Assembly: GCA_964481775.1 (NCBI GenBank)
Contig: CAYZUX010000001.1
Coordinates: forward strand, 35,176-99,175
Origin: OLB16 sp964481775
Lineage (GTDB): Bacteria > Hinthialibacterota > Hinthialibacteria > OLB16
Length of the DNA stretch: 64,000 nt
Reading direction: 5' to 3'
Made by a program: the position numbers and the translations under genes. Below the pieces are notes generated by a model. It was not told where the DNA came from. It saw nothing but the letters and a program-made list of their open reading frames with translations, and ran no database searches. Shown here one piece after another: positions 8,085 to 16,660 of this stretch; the stretch's first letter is position 1, and every line of letters starts with the position of its first letter.

Positions 8085-10847
8085 ATGTGGTGCATTCCAT
8101 TATTATTGGCTGGTGTGGTGACAAGTACGACCATTGAGGTGGACAATGTCTTTCCCGGGAAGTCATGGGAACAACGCAGTCCTGAATCACTGGGTATGAA
8201 CGCAAACCTGCTTGATCAGCTGGCTGAACACCTGGGTGGAAGAGGCTGTGTCATCAAAAACGGCTATATCGTGAAGACATGGGGAGATCAAACCCAGATT
8301 GGTGACTGGGCTTCTTCGGCGAAACCTGTCTTAAGCACGCTCCTCTTCTTTGCTCTTCAGGAGGGTTTAATTAAGAGTGTAGACCAACCTATTGCAGATT
8401 TCGGTTGGAAACTCCAAAAGAAAGACCAGGGAATCACCTTTCGTCATCTTGGAAGTATGAGTAGTGGCTATGCCCGGCCTGAAGGACCTGGGGAGGCATG
8501 GGCATACAACGATTACGCGATTCAACTTTACCAGATGACTCTTTTTGATAAGGTCTTCAAAGAGGATGCAAGGAATGTGGCAGAGCACTCCAATCGATTG
8601 GGTGTGCTCAAATTCCAGGATGGCTTGACCTTCAGTAAAAAACGCCGCCTGTCCACATCGGTGCGAGATTTCTCACGTATCGTTTGGCTGTGGCTGAACA
8701 AGGGACGCTGGGGTGACAAGCAGCTCCTGCCTGCTGAATATTTCAACGAGTATATGAAACCACAAACACCCAAGGACCTGCCCCAGACCCGGAAAGCTGA
8801 TACGGAAGATTACCTCGAAATCGGTTCATACGGCGGCGATTCTGACCATTTCAGTGATGATGGACCTGGCACGTATGGTTTTAACTGGTGGTTTAATGAC
8901 ACAGGACGAACTCATCCCGACCGCCTCACCTGGCCCAGCGCCCCCCCTGATACGATCATGTCGATAGGAGCAAGAGGAAATAGCAGCGCATTTATTCCGA
9001 GTATGAATGCGGCTCTGATTTGTGCGGATGGAAGCTGGAATAATGAAAACACAGATGAAACTCTCCGGTTATTTTCTTTAGCCTGCCGATCAGATCAACC
9101 TAAAGTGCAAATTAAGGGCGATCGAGTAAAATGGCAGCCGATCAAATTGCTTTTTGAAGGACCAATGACCGCAGAGAGGGCTGAACCAAACCCCTTCATG
9201 AACTATCGATTGACGGTACGATTCACCCGGGATGGCCGTACTGTCGATGTTCCCGGGTATTACGCCGCGGATGGTAATGCGGCAGAAACGGGGGCGAATA
9301 GCGGCTCAATATGGAGTGTTAATTTCACCCCCGATGAAGAGGGGATTTGGAACTACGAAACAGAATTCGTAACCGGCATGAAGATAGCCATTTCAGAAAA
9401 GACAACCACCGGTGTACCAGTAAGTTTTGATGGAGCTTCGGGATGCTTTGAGGTAAAACCAATCGATTCCAGTGCTCCCGGTTTTTACTCTAAGGGTATG
9501 TTGCGTGCGCAGGGTCATCGCTATCTCCAGTTCGCTGAGACTGGTGAGTATTTCCTAAAAGGTGGCACGGACAGCCCGGAAAACCTGTTGGCCTATTCTG
9601 ATTTTGATGGAACCAAGCCCACTCACAAATATGGACCTCACGCGGCTGATTGGCGTCAGGGTGATCCTCAATGGCAAAATGGCAAAGGTAAGAATCTGGT
9701 TGGCGCTCTTAATTATCTGGCGTCAAAAGGCATGAATTCGGTCTATTTCCTGACCATGAATGTGGGTGGTGATGGAAAGGATGTGTGGCCATGGATTGAT
9801 ACTGACGAAAAGGGCCGTTTTGATTGCAGTAAACTGGACCAGTGGGATATCATCTTTACACATATGGATAAGCTGGGACTGCTAATGCATGTCGTGACTC
9901 AGGAACAGGAAAACGACCAACTACTAGATGATGGAAACCTTGGCGATGAAAGGAAACTATACTACCGCGAGCTTGTTGCAAGATTTGCTCATCACCCGGC
10001 TGTTGTCTGGAATCTTGGGGAAGAGAATACCAATACAGACGAACAGCGTAAATCCTTTGCAGCCTATATCCGTATGTTGGATCCCTATCGTCATCCAATC
10101 GTGGTCCATACATTTCCTAGTCAATATAACAAGGTCTATGATCCTCTCCTTGGTTTCCCTCATTTCGATGGACCATCACTGCAGATGGGAGATATGAGGA
10201 AAACCCACGAGGAGACCCTCAAGTGGGTGATTCTCTCCGGGAAAGCCGGAAAGCAGTGGTTTGTCTGCCAGGATGAAATTGGGCCACCCAGTGTTGGAGT
10301 AAAGCCTGACAATGAGGATCCGGACCATTCTGATGTGTTGCGTCATGCGTTGTGGGGTAACCTGATGGCGGGTGGTGCCGGGGCGGAATGGTTTTTCCAG
10401 AGCGATCTCCATACTGAAGACTGGAGAACAAGGGACAGGCTCTGGGAGAAGACCTTTTTCGCTCTCAACTTCTTCCAAAAACATCTCCCCTTTGCAGAGA
10501 TGCAACCCCGTGACGACCTGGTGGCGGGAGAGGGTTCCTGGTGTTTGGCAAACGCTGGCGAGATTTATGCAATCTACACCTCTTCTCCGGATAATTGCCA
10601 AATGCTGCTGGGTGAAGGGAATTACCGTGTTGACTGGTACAACCCAGTGAATGGTGGAGACCTGATTCCAGGTGGTTCAATTGTGGGTGGAGGAGAACGC
10701 ACATTTGGTCATCCGCCACATAATAGGTCTGAAACTTGGGTGATCCTGTTGCGGAAATTACGAGCTGGACAAATGGAAAACGAAAAGGGTATTGTTGATC
10801 TTTCTACCGAATACCCTGACCTGAATGTACATCCTGAAAAGCCTTGA
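8085..10847 (+). CDS. serine beta-lactamase-like hydrolase / DUF5060 / glycosidase-like fusion
   Basis: 920 residues; ATG preceded by GAGGAGG. Residues 1-15 form a short possible signal (MWCIPLLLAGVVTST). Residues about 25-335 are a class C beta-lactamase/esterase-like domain: SSAK at 77-80 fits the S-x-x-K nucleophile motif and WAYNDYA at 139-145 resembles the second motif. A DUF5060 domain follows at about 345-440 (VKWQPIKLLFEGP ... GSIWSVNFTPDEEGIWNYE), then a TIM-barrel domain of the DUF4038/apiosidase-like glycosidase type at about 485-825 (HHPAVVWNLGEEN near residue 640, then FVCQDEIGPP). The C-terminal domain at about 835-905 resembles the collagen-binding-like domain that ends this family (MLLGEGNYRVDWYNPVNGG). 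It probably acts outside the cytoplasm on an esterified glycan; the exact substrate is unknown. Confidence 0.75.
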   Translation: MWCIPLLLAGVVTSTTIEVDNVFPGKSWEQRSPESLGMNANLLDQLAEHLGGRGCVIKNGYIVKTWGDQTQIGDWASSAKPVLSTLLFFALQEGLIKSVDQPIADFGWKLQKKDQGITFRHLGSMSSGYARPEGPGEAWAYNDYAIQLYQMTLFDKVFKEDARNVAEHSNRLGVLKFQDGLTFSKKRRLSTSVRDFSRIVWLWLNKGRWGDKQLLPAEYFNEYMKPQTPKDLPQTRKADTEDYLEIGSYGGDSDHFSDDGPGTYGFNWWFNDTGRTHPDRLTWPSAPPDTIMSIGARGNSSAFIPSMNAALICADGSWNNENTDETLRLFSLACRSDQPKVQIKGDRVKWQPIKLLFEGPMTAERAEPNPFMNYRLTVRFTRDGRTVDVPGYYAADGNAAETGANSGSIWSVNFTPDEEGIWNYETEFVTGMKIAISEKTTTGVPVSFDGASGCFEVKPIDSSAPGFYSKGMLRAQGHRYLQFAETGEYFLKGGTDSPENLLAYSDFDGTKPTHKYGPHAADWRQGDPQWQNGKGKNLVGALNYLASKGMNSVYFLTMNVGGDGKDVWPWIDTDEKGRFDCSKLDQWDIIFTHMDKLGLLMHVVTQEQENDQLLDDGNLGDERKLYYRELVARFAHHPAVVWNLGEENTNTDEQRKSFAAYIRMLDPYRHPIVVHTFPSQYNKVYDPLLGFPHFDGPSLQMGDMRKTHEETLKWVILSGKAGKQWFVCQDEIGPPSVGVKPDNEDPDHSDVLRHALWGNLMAGGAGAEWFFQSDLHTEDWRTRDRLWEKTFFALNFFQKHLPFAEMQPRDDLVAGEGSWCLANAGEIYAIYTSSPDNCQMLLGEGNYRVDWYNPVNGGDLIPGGSIVGGGERTFGHPPHNRSETWVILLRKLRAGQMENEKGIVDLSTEYPDLNVHPEKP

Positions 10848-10883
10848 CTTTTTTTTTAATCCTTACAGATGGCATATATTTAC

Positions 10884-11013
10884 TATTGACCTTTGCTTAG
10901 CTAACAGCCTGTTGAAAATGGGTGTAACCATGGATTTCCGGGAAAACGGAAATCCACAACCTCATAGCAAGAGCGAGTTTTTCGACAAGCTGTTAGCTGT
11001 GAAAGGGTCAATA
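10884..11013. repeat. MITE-like palindromic element, copy 1
   Basis: Imperfect terminal inverted repeats of about 35 bases (10884-10918 and 10977-11013) both start TATTGACC and contain GCTAACAGC followed by a TTGAAAA- or TCGAAAA-type end. An inner hairpin at about 10931-10957 pairs TGGATTTCCG with CGGAAATCCA. The CAGCCTGTTGAAAA end and the inner GGATTCCCG-like hairpin recur at about 24.1 kb and 45.5 kb. No coding capacity is evident, so this is a non-autonomous repeat. Confidence 0.65.
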
Positions 11014-11086
11014 ATAGAATAATTCCACCAATCCGCATCCATGCCATAAATTGGGTTCGATTTTGTGAGTTTGGGAAAAGAAAACC

Positions 11087-13510
11087 CTATCGATAATAAG
11101 AGCAAGTTGTGATGGCGGATTTTATTTCTTGACGATATTGGTCGCCAATCTCTTCGGCTGATAAGTCTCTCGCGAAAAACTTGAACTCGTCCATCTGTCC
11201 GGAAAAGTATTGGCTTTTCAGAAAGTGAGGATTATAGCCGATACTGATTTCCTTGGCATTTGTTTCCAAAAGGGGATGAATTGAGATTTGTTCAATTGCC
11301 GAACCGTTCAGGTATAGTTTGAATGAATTATTATCCTTGACTACAGAAATATGATACCAGCAACTGTTTTTCAGTTCATAACCTGATGTCAAGCAGGTTG
11401 TGTCTTGAATAATGCCAGCGTAGAGAATATTCCCGGTGATGAAAATTGTCAGAGGATCGTCATTCAGAGCACTGCGCGCTGAGACGATCGGCAAGCGGAA
11501 ACCATCGGAAACAACCTCAGGATCCATTTCCTTAAGGCGAATCCATACGATAAATGTATAGTTTTCAATCGGGAAGTATGGAAGTCCATAACGAAGCCGG
11601 GAGGATTGACCATCAAATAGGATCGCACTGTCTTCGTTTCCGTTCCGATCGACCGCGGGTAAAGTTCCTGACTCTTCGAGAAGTTGACCTGTCTCAGGTG
11701 TTCCATCTCCATCAAGTGGTGATGCCAGAGCTAGTGCTTCTTCTCCCAACGACTTAATCCAAAGTTGACGGCGTGCACTGTTGATTTCCTGAAAGAAGGG
11801 AAGGGTGGATCCCATCTGGTCCATGGCAATAAGTGAGTCCCCTTTCCACATCATGTCTATTTTCCGGCCATTGAGGATTTCGCTTGTTTCGTATACCGGG
11901 AGAGGAAATCCGATCGAAATCACCTTGTTCAAGGGAGGATTCGATACCTTAAGATAATAGTCCAATAGGGTCGTTGAGAGTAGGACGCCTTCGGAATGGA
12001 CAGTGATTGTGTCACGATCTACCCAATCTGAAAGGCGTACATATAAATGACCAGGGGATTTGACAACAATATTGAAATTATTTCCGTTTGGATATGGCGA
12101 GGTTACGGCTATGTCGTCATTCTCGAAACCGAAAAGAAGGTTCACATAATGATCTCCATTGATCCTCCTACAGCAATTCAATTTTATTTCCGCAACCTGA
12201 GCGATTCCTCCTGCCACGATGTCGAAAAAGAAGGCTCCATTGAAATAAGGATTCCTGGTTGCAAGATGCCCGTAGGGAGCGGGGAAACCATAGGCTCCCT
12301 TGCTGCGTCCCTTGACATTATAATAAGCATCGGGAGTTGGCGGATTTACATTATCGGGAACAAAACTGTTATCAAGGAGCTGGGTTGGCAGGAGGTGGGC
12401 TCGCGTATATCGTTCAGCATCCTGATAGTATTGGGGAAATCCCCAATCTCCAAGGTGGAGTGCGGTGTGAATGATTTCACAGGTGTTATTGATTTCTCCG
12501 ACATCGCTATTCATGCTTAAACGTTCTGGGTACCACCCTGTCTGGCTTGAATGTTCCTTCAGCCCATTATCGTAGAAGGCGCGGACACGTTCTTTCATAA
12601 TGGGATCGTTTGTCACGGTTGCAACCTGTGCCAAAGCGCTCATCCTGCCGACGATCTCAAATCCATGGTCTCCTCCTGAAATACTTCCATCGGCAGGGAA
12701 ATCATAGGCCATGTGAATCCCTCCAAAGATTGAGGAAATTTCATAGGCCAGAGAGGAACCGGTCACTTGCTGGTAACGGGATATTGACCAGGTTGCGAAA
12801 GGAAAGGAACGGACATTGGATGAACTTGGGCCAGGCCATGCAGGAGAACCTCCTGTGCCTCCACCGATTAATCCGAATTTCTGTTGGAAAGCAAGCCAAC
12901 TGAACCCGGGATTTACAAAATAGGAATTATAATTCGACAGAGATTCATTAAAGTACTCGATTGCTGTCGAATCATTCCGAAACTGAACAAGGCCCAGTAA
13001 CCCTCGCATCCCTGCGCCATTATTGAAGATCCAACAGGTGTTGAAGGGCCCACCAATCGTGGAGGGATCCGCGGGGATTCCACGCACGAGGTTATATGAA
13101 TCAAGTAAAACAGTTCGGTATTTTTCAAAGACAACGGGATCAAGAGGTTGTCCAAGTGCCTTTTCAGCCATGAGGAGAGCATATAAGGCTCTGCCTGTTA
13201 CATTTCCTACGCTCAATTGGGAATGGAACTTCATTTGTGGCCGGGAAAGGACCCAGCATTCGAAGTAAGGTATGTTCCGATCCTGGGGATTCAAGATGTT
13301 CGACATACAGTGTATTCCCCATTTGAGCGCCAGATCCAGGTCCGTAGTATTAACTTCCAGTGGTTCGCTTCCTAATGATCCAGTTGACGGGAAAGACAAT
13401 ACCAGAAGAAAACATCCGTATAAAAGAACTGCATTCAAAAGCTGCTGACTGGTTTTGGGATAATGGCCTGCAGGTGCTGTGAAAGCCGTTACAAGTGATA
13501 TTCTTTTCAT
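11087..13510 (-). CDS. secreted GH127-like protein with C-terminal LamG domain
   Basis: About 807 residues from the ATG at 13510, which follows AGGAGAACG. A long signal region ends near PSTGSLGS. The catalytic-type part resembles the (alpha/alpha)6 barrel plus beta-sandwich of GH127/DUF1680 beta-L-arabinofuranosidase-like proteins: NPQDRNIPYFECWVL, SDVGEINNTCEI, YGFPAPYGH, DIAVTSPYPNGN, LYVRLSDWVDRDTITV and MMWKGDSLIAMDQ. Similarity to GH127 is from fold-level motifs only. A LamG/concanavalin-A-like domain follows from about residue 620 (SAILFDGQSSRLRYG ... QMDEFKFFARDLSAEEI). It is paralogous to the genes at 16661 and 18319 and is the last gene of the operon. The LamG extension is unique to this copy and may anchor it to a glycan. 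Confidence 0.6.
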   Translation of the reverse strand: MKRISLVTAFTAPAGHYPKTSQQLLNAVLLYGCFLLVLSFPSTGSLGSEPLEVNTTDLDLALKWGIHCMSNILNPQDRNIPYFECWVLSRPQMKFHSQLSVGNVTGRALYALLMAEKALGQPLDPVVFEKYRTVLLDSYNLVRGIPADPSTIGGPFNTCWIFNNGAGMRGLLGLVQFRNDSTAIEYFNESLSNYNSYFVNPGFSWLAFQQKFGLIGGGTGGSPAWPGPSSSNVRSFPFATWSISRYQQVTGSSLAYEISSIFGGIHMAYDFPADGSISGGDHGFEIVGRMSALAQVATVTNDPIMKERVRAFYDNGLKEHSSQTGWYPERLSMNSDVGEINNTCEIIHTALHLGDWGFPQYYQDAERYTRAHLLPTQLLDNSFVPDNVNPPTPDAYYNVKGRSKGAYGFPAPYGHLATRNPYFNGAFFFDIVAGGIAQVAEIKLNCCRRINGDHYVNLLFGFENDDIAVTSPYPNGNNFNIVVKSPGHLYVRLSDWVDRDTITVHSEGVLLSTTLLDYYLKVSNPPLNKVISIGFPLPVYETSEILNGRKIDMMWKGDSLIAMDQMGSTLPFFQEINSARRQLWIKSLGEEALALASPLDGDGTPETGQLLEESGTLPAVDRNGNEDSAILFDGQSSRLRYGLPYFPIENYTFIVWIRLKEMDPEVVSDGFRLPIVSARSALNDDPLTIFITGNILYAGIIQDTTCLTSGYELKNSCWYHISVVKDNNSFKLYLNGSAIEQISIHPLLETNAKEISIGYNPHFLKSQYFSGQMDEFKFFARDLSAEEIGDQYRQEIKSAITTCSYYR

Positions 13511-13543
13511 CGTTCTCCTGCTCATTTACTGATTCGACGAAAC

Positions 13544-14422
13544 CTAACCTTTCAGGCCGCTCATCACCATTCCCTGGATGAAATAGGTCTGAAAGACGAA
13601 AAAAACGATAAGGCAGGGAAGAAGAACCATAGCTGAGGCCGCCATCAGGGTGTGGAGATAAACACCACCGTAAAAGTAATTCTGGTAGAAGCTGAGTGCC
13701 AGTGCAAGGGTACGTTTATTTTCGCTGGAAACATAAATCAGTGGACCCATGAAATCATTCCAGGCTCCCATGAAAGAGAAAATCGTGACTGTGATCAGGG
13801 CTGGCCTGGAAAGTGGCAATGCGATATGACGGAAAGTTGCAAAGAACCCGCATCCATCAATTCGTGCGGCATCCTCAAGTGCGCTTGGGAGTCCCTTGAA
13901 GAATTGCCGGAAAAGAAAGATAAAGAAAGCATTCCCGAAAAAGGCTGGAATGTAGAGTGGCAGGAGAGTATCGATCCATCCAAGATACACGAACAGAGTG
14001 AATGTCGGGATCATGGTCACTTGTACGGGTAACATCAGGGTGGCAAGGGACAAGAGGAAAAATGTATCACGTCCTTTCCAACGGAGCCTGGCGAAGCTGT
14101 AGCCAGCCAGCGAGCAAGAAAAAAGGCTGCCGGTAATTGTCAGTGCAGTCACCCAGATCGTGTTCCAGAGATATTGGAGGAAAGGCCACTCGACAATCAC
14201 ATCCCGGTAGTTCTCCCAACGTGGATGGTCCGGGATCCATTTGGGAGGATAAATAAAAACTTCTCCAGCATCTTTGATTGATGTACTGAGCATCCAGACA
14301 AAGGGCATGAGAAAGGTTGCTGCCCCGAGAATGAGGAGGAGATAGGCAACCCAGTCTCCAAAGGTGCGGAGTGGTCCTGTTGATGGAGCAGGTTCGTTTG
14401 GGGAATAGTCCTTAGTCCTCAT
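13544..14422 (-). CDS. carbohydrate ABC transporter permease (MalG type)
   Basis: 292 residues from the ATG at 14422, which overlaps the end of the upstream permease gene by 11 bases, suggesting translational coupling. Six membrane helices are expected. The EAA loop reads DAARIDGCGFFATFRHIALPL and the protein ends in the MalG-type tail GMVMSGLKG. It pairs with the MalF-type permease at 14412 and the binding protein at 15296 to form a CUT1 importer, with the ATPase encoded elsewhere. Being within the GH127-like operon, it probably imports the oligosaccharide those enzymes release. Confidence 0.9.
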   Translation of the reverse strand: MRTKDYSPNEPAPSTGPLRTFGDWVAYLLLILGAATFLMPFVWMLSTSIKDAGEVFIYPPKWIPDHPRWENYRDVIVEWPFLQYLWNTIWVTALTITGSLFSCSLAGYSFARLRWKGRDTFFLLSLATLMLPVQVTMIPTFTLFVYLGWIDTLLPLYIPAFFGNAFFIFLFRQFFKGLPSALEDAARIDGCGFFATFRHIALPLSRPALITVTIFSFMGAWNDFMGPLIYVSSENKRTLALALSFYQNYFYGGVYLHTLMAASAMVLLPCLIVFFVFQTYFIQGMVMSGLKG

Positions 14423-15299
14423 AATATACCCAGTGTTTTGCAAGTAAGAAATTCAGGAGAGTCAGGCCAAACACGACCAGAAAGAAAAGCCATGCCAGCG
14501 CCGAGGCATATCCCATCTGGAGCCACTCAAAGGCATTCCTGTAGACATACAGAACAAACATCAGAGTGGCATTGGCCGGGCCACCATTGGTCATGATGGC
14601 AGCCTGAGTGAAAACCTGGAAGGAACCGATAACTCCCATGATGATGGTGAAAAAAAGAACTGGAGAGAGCATCGGAAGTGTCACATGCCGGAAAAGGTTC
14701 CATCGTCCTGCACCATCGATCAAAGCCGCTTCGTAGAGATAAGGAGGGATCGTCTGCAGACCGGCCAGGTAGATGACCATCGCCCCACCGATCCCCCAAA
14801 GGCTCATCAGGATGAGGGCGGGAAGTGCCCAGACTTCACTGGTCAGCCAGCCAGGTGTTGGCAAGGAAAAAAACCTGAGAATTGTATTGGCAAGACCAAA
14901 CTCTGGATTGTAAATCCACTGCCAGAGCATCGCGACAGCGACGCCGGAAATGACAGATGGGAGATAGTAAATGGTCCTGAGAATATATCGCCCAGGACAA
15001 GGACGATTCAAGCCAACAGCGATCAGCAGAGCCAGGGACAGACCCAGAGGGACACTGACAATGGTATAGAGAGATGAGACCATCAGTGATTTTCGAACAA
15101 GGGGGTCATCAAAAATCAGCTTGGTGTAGTTTCCAAGACCTACCCACTCAGGAGGTGAAAGCAGGTTCCAGTCAGTCAGGCTGATAAAGAAGGATGCCAC
15201 TACAGATCCTCCAACAAAAAGGAGAAGTCCCAGGATCCATGGCAAGACAAACAGGATACCGGCGACTTGTTCTTTCGTCCTGAGCTTTTGCAATGTCAA
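14412..15299 (-). CDS. carbohydrate ABC transporter permease (MalF/UgpA type)
   Basis: 295 residues. The start is TTG at 15299, supported by a GGAGGAG ribosome site five bases upstream and by overlap with the stop of the binding-protein gene. Membrane segments begin at GILFVLPWILGLLLFVGGSVV, and the EAA loop reads YEAALIDGAGRWNLFRHVTLPM. It is the first permease of the CUT1 importer in this operon. The usual UGP/MalF-type opening LTDWNLLSPPEWVGLGNYTKL is present. Confidence 0.9.
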   Translation of the reverse strand: MTLQKLRTKEQVAGILFVLPWILGLLLFVGGSVVASFFISLTDWNLLSPPEWVGLGNYTKLIFDDPLVRKSLMVSSLYTIVSVPLGLSLALLIAVGLNRPCPGRYILRTIYYLPSVISGVAVAMLWQWIYNPEFGLANTILRFFSLPTPGWLTSEVWALPALILMSLWGIGGAMVIYLAGLQTIPPYLYEAALIDGAGRWNLFRHVTLPMLSPVLFFTIIMGVIGSFQVFTQAAIMTNGGPANATLMFVLYVYRNAFEWLQMGYASALAWLFFLVVFGLTLLNFLLAKHWVYYED

Positions 15300-16651
15300 T
15301 TGACTCCTCCACGTTGAAGGATTTCATCCACCTTGGGGACGATCACATTGACACACTCGGTTGCGGATTTCTGGCCCAGCCAGAAGAGGTCCAATTCGAC
15401 AGGTAACAATGTCTCACATATTTTTTGTGCCTCCAGATGTAACACATCTCCAGGACGAGCTTTCTTGATGTCCGCGATACGGCATTCCGCATGGTTTTCA
15501 GGTACACCCTGTGGATGCCAGAAACCGGGATCGCGAGCCAGTCCTTCGCGTGATGGAATCCACAACGCGAAATCACCGAGCATCCTTTGAGCTTCCGGGC
15601 TTTGGTAATATTTTACCAGCTCCCAGGATTCCTCCGGGTGTTTAGTGTCCGCCTTGATCCCATGCCCACAGATCCTGACTGCAACCGCGAATTTCTTTCC
15701 CCGGGGTACCGGGGCCATTCCCCAGGAGAAACTTTTGATGCTGCGGAATTGTTCGATCATCCAGCTGCCTTCGATTTCCATCGCGATCTTTCCGGTCATG
15801 AAATCTCCACCCAGTGCACCTGCCTGAACCGGGTTTGGACTGGCATGATCCTTGTGGATCAGATCCTGGAGGAAGGTAAGAGCCTCGAGTGCCTGAGAGG
15901 TTCCCAGGAGGCATCTGGTGGGTGTAACCATCCGATCAAACAGTTCTCCTCCATTCTGCCAGACGAAATTCAGCCAGAATCCCCACCAGGGGGAAAGATT
16001 CGTTCCAAACTGGAGTGGCCTTTCCCCCTCAAACAGTGTCAGCTGTATGGCTGCTCTTCTGAAAGTTTCCCAATCCCAGTTCTCATCGGGATAGGCGATC
16101 CCGGCTTTATCAAAGATGTCCTTGTTGTAGTAAAGGTGAAAAGTGACCGGGCCAAGGGGGCAGATCAGTGTTTCCCCATGATAGGAATATGACTCCTCAC
16201 AGTACTTGATTAAAGAATCGTCTTCTCGCAGAAAGTCCTTTCTGGTTTGTCTCTCACTCTCGATAAAGGGACGTAGACTGAGAAGGCGTTTGTTTTCATA
16301 CAAAGCAACAGCTTGCCATGCAGTGAGCCACATCACATCCGGAGCCACCCCGGCCGCGTTCAGGATCTGAAGCTTTGTGTTGTACTGAGCACCCGGGATA
16401 TGCATGATCTCGACATTAATATCCGGGTGCGACTCCATGAAAGCTGCGACAATCCGCCTGTTTATGGTCATCTCCTCTGGGCTTCCCCAGGTGGAGAACT
16501 TGATGGTCACGCTCCTTGGATGAGAGAGAAGATCAATGGAATCTCGTGAACACGAGCTCAAGCATGCCGCCAGGATGACAATAACTGGAATACCAGTCTG
16601 TGTTGCAGCAGACTGGCCTGACCTTCCCATATCCGCTACGAGCCCTCTCAT
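15296..16651 (-). CDS. extracellular sugar-binding lipoprotein (family 1)
   Basis: 451 residues. The N-terminus GIPVIVILAACLSSCSRDS gives a lipobox ending LSSC, so this is a lipoprotein. The mature part is a family-1 solute-binding protein: VTIKFSTWGSPEEMTINRRIV, MHIPGAQYNTKLQILNA, APDVMWLTAWQAV, YYNKDIFDKAGIAYPDENWDWE and GKIAMEIEGSWMIEQF. It captures a sugar for the two permeases that follow. The start at 16651 is nine bases after the GH127-like gene; an ATG seven codons further in (16630) is an alternative. The gene overlaps the TTG start of the next permease. Confidence 0.9.
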   Translation of the reverse strand: MRGLVADMGRSGQSAATQTGIPVIVILAACLSSCSRDSIDLLSHPRSVTIKFSTWGSPEEMTINRRIVAAFMESHPDINVEIMHIPGAQYNTKLQILNAAGVAPDVMWLTAWQAVALYENKRLLSLRPFIESERQTRKDFLREDDSLIKYCEESYSYHGETLICPLGPVTFHLYYNKDIFDKAGIAYPDENWDWETFRRAAIQLTLFEGERPLQFGTNLSPWWGFWLNFVWQNGGELFDRMVTPTRCLLGTSQALEALTFLQDLIHKDHASPNPVQAGALGGDFMTGKIAMEIEGSWMIEQFRSIKSFSWGMAPVPRGKKFAVAVRICGHGIKADTKHPEESWELVKYYQSPEAQRMLGDFALWIPSREGLARDPGFWHPQGVPENHAECRIADIKKARPGDVLHLEAQKICETLLPVELDLFWLGQKSATECVNVIVPKVDEILQRGGVN

Positions 16652-16660
16652 GACCCAATT

